Position numbers and translations under genes: made by a program
Shown here: in pieces, positions 63,479 to 64,000 of the stretch
Layout: each line of letters begins with the position of its first letter
Numbering within the stretch: the stretch's first letter is position 1
Notes under the pieces: generated by a model
What the model was told of the DNA's origin: nothing
Database searches by the model: none
What the model saw: the letters and a program-made list of their open reading frames with translations, nothing else
DNA from: Streptococcus mutans
GTDB lineage: Bacteria > Bacillota > Bacilli > Lactobacillales > Streptococcaceae
Assembly (NCBI RefSeq): GCF_006739205.1
Contig: NZ_AP019720.1
Coordinates: forward strand, 434,001 to 498,000
DNA length: 64,000 bases
Direction of reading: 5' to 3'

Positions 63479-64000
63479 ATGGATTCAGGATCTATAGCAT
63501 TTATTATCATTTGTTCTGCGCTTGTTTTTTTAATGACACCGGGTTTAGCCTTTTTCTATGGAGGCTTGGGACGCCGCAAGAATGTCATCAATACAATGAT
63601 GATGGCAGTTGTGCCACTTGCTTTGGCCTCGCTTTTGTGGGTAGTTGTAGGTTATTCCTTATCTTTTAGTGGTGTTGGAAAAGTATTTGGTGATTTTTCA
63701 CATGTCTTTTTGAATGGTGTGAAGGAAGGAGCAAGTAGTAGAGGGTTAACAATACCAGATACCTTATTTTCTGGTTTTCAAATGATGTTTTCTATCATTA
63801 CAGTAGCTATTTTGACAGGTGCTGTTGCAGGAAGGATGCGTTTCACTCCTTTAGTTATTTTTATTATCTTTTGGTTACTTTTAGTCTATTATCCTTTTGC
63901 ACACATGGTTTGGGATGATGGTCTATTAGCGAAATGGGGGACGCTTGATTTTGCCGGTGGTGATGTTGTCCACATTACATCAGGCGTTTCGGGGCTGGTA
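63479..64000 (+). CDS. amt: ammonium transporter Amt, 3' end outside window
   Basis: Trimeric ammonium channel of the Amt/Rh family. The frame is open from ATG 63479 to the window end (174 codons seen). Membrane segments begin with AFIIICSALVFLMTPGLAFF, and FYGGLGRRKNVINTMMM is the typical TM1-TM2 region. A later stretch contains the conserved YYPFAHMVW and GGDVVHITSGVSGL motifs. AGGGAGG precedes the ATG. A glnK gene would be expected after it, outside the window. GlnR and CodY candidate sites lie upstream. Confidence 0.94.
   Translation, partial: MDSGSIAFIIICSALVFLMTPGLAFFYGGLGRRKNVINTMMMAVVPLALASLLWVVVGYSLSFSGVGKVFGDFSHVFLNGVKEGASSRGLTIPDTLFSGFQMMFSIITVAILTGAVAGRMRFTPLVIFIIFWLLLVYYPFAHMVWDDGLLAKWGTLDFAGGDVVHITSGVSGLV

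Overview
The window is a gene-dense, AT-rich Firmicutes chromosome segment. It is almost certainly Streptococcus and most likely S. mutans. The genus rests on family content and order: the dltXABCD operon, a family II inorganic pyrophosphatase, a degenerate XerD-like protein next to scpAB, a second YidC paralogue beside acylphosphatase, MurE with the L-lysine-type signature, and tmk-holB-ricT-yabA-rsmI. The species call is inference. It rests mainly on the tandem repeat between upp and clpP, which I recall being described for S. mutans, and on overall gene order. I see no rRNA, tRNA, CRISPR array, insertion sequence or prophage, so this is core genome. The first gene (SNF2 helicase) and the last (Amt ammonium transporter) are cut by the window edges.

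Layout. 1-8 kb: SNF2 helicase, a small unknown protein, murC, a GNAT enzyme, mltG and greA. 8-13 kb: yidC2 and acylphosphatase on the minus strand, then an rRNA methylase, an HD-domain protein, a Bax-inhibitor-1-like protein and lysA. 13.5-19.5 kb: a compressed run of overlapping genes (murI, an extended RdgB, a YfcE-like phosphodiesterase, a CBS protein, a XerD-like protein, scpA, scpB, rluB, yidD). 19.5-25.3 kb: trkH/trkA, trmL behind a structured leader, and a padR-DUF1700-DUF4097 operon. 25.4-34.2 kb: an FMN riboswitch with ribU and a PAP2 phosphatase, lrgAB, an mnmL/mnmM-like tRNA modification pair, an orphan ABC ATPase, an AI-2E family protein, a CNNM/CorC protein and pflA. 34.8-40.3 kb: dltXABCD and ppaC. 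40.5-45.5 kb: small accessory-like genes (DUF1803, WYL regulator, DJ-1/PfpI, VOC, SAP-DUF6434, PEBP, alpha/beta hydrolase). 45.8-53.3 kb: divergent murE and murJ-type flippase, two PLP sulfur enzymes, upp and clpP. 53.4-64 kb: ylbF-ylbG, livKHMGF, a CBS-ACT protein, tmk-holB-ricT-yabA-rsmI and amt.

The main themes are cell-envelope construction (murC, murE, murI, mltG, MurJ-like flippase, dlt, yidC2, yidD), nitrogen and branched-chain amino acid supply (liv, amt), translation and RNA modification, and DNA replication or segregation (holB, yabA, scpAB).

The most interesting signals are regulatory. There is an exact WalR/VicR-type direct repeat at mltG. CodY-like boxes lie in the livK, lrgA and amt promoter regions, with a perfect GlnR palindrome at amt. 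A CtsR box and tandem repeats precede clpP. A structured leader ending in a terminator precedes trmL. At least five genes have an initiation codon at the predicted transcription start, which suggests leaderless mRNAs. dltX, a 43-codon gene, sits directly before dltA.
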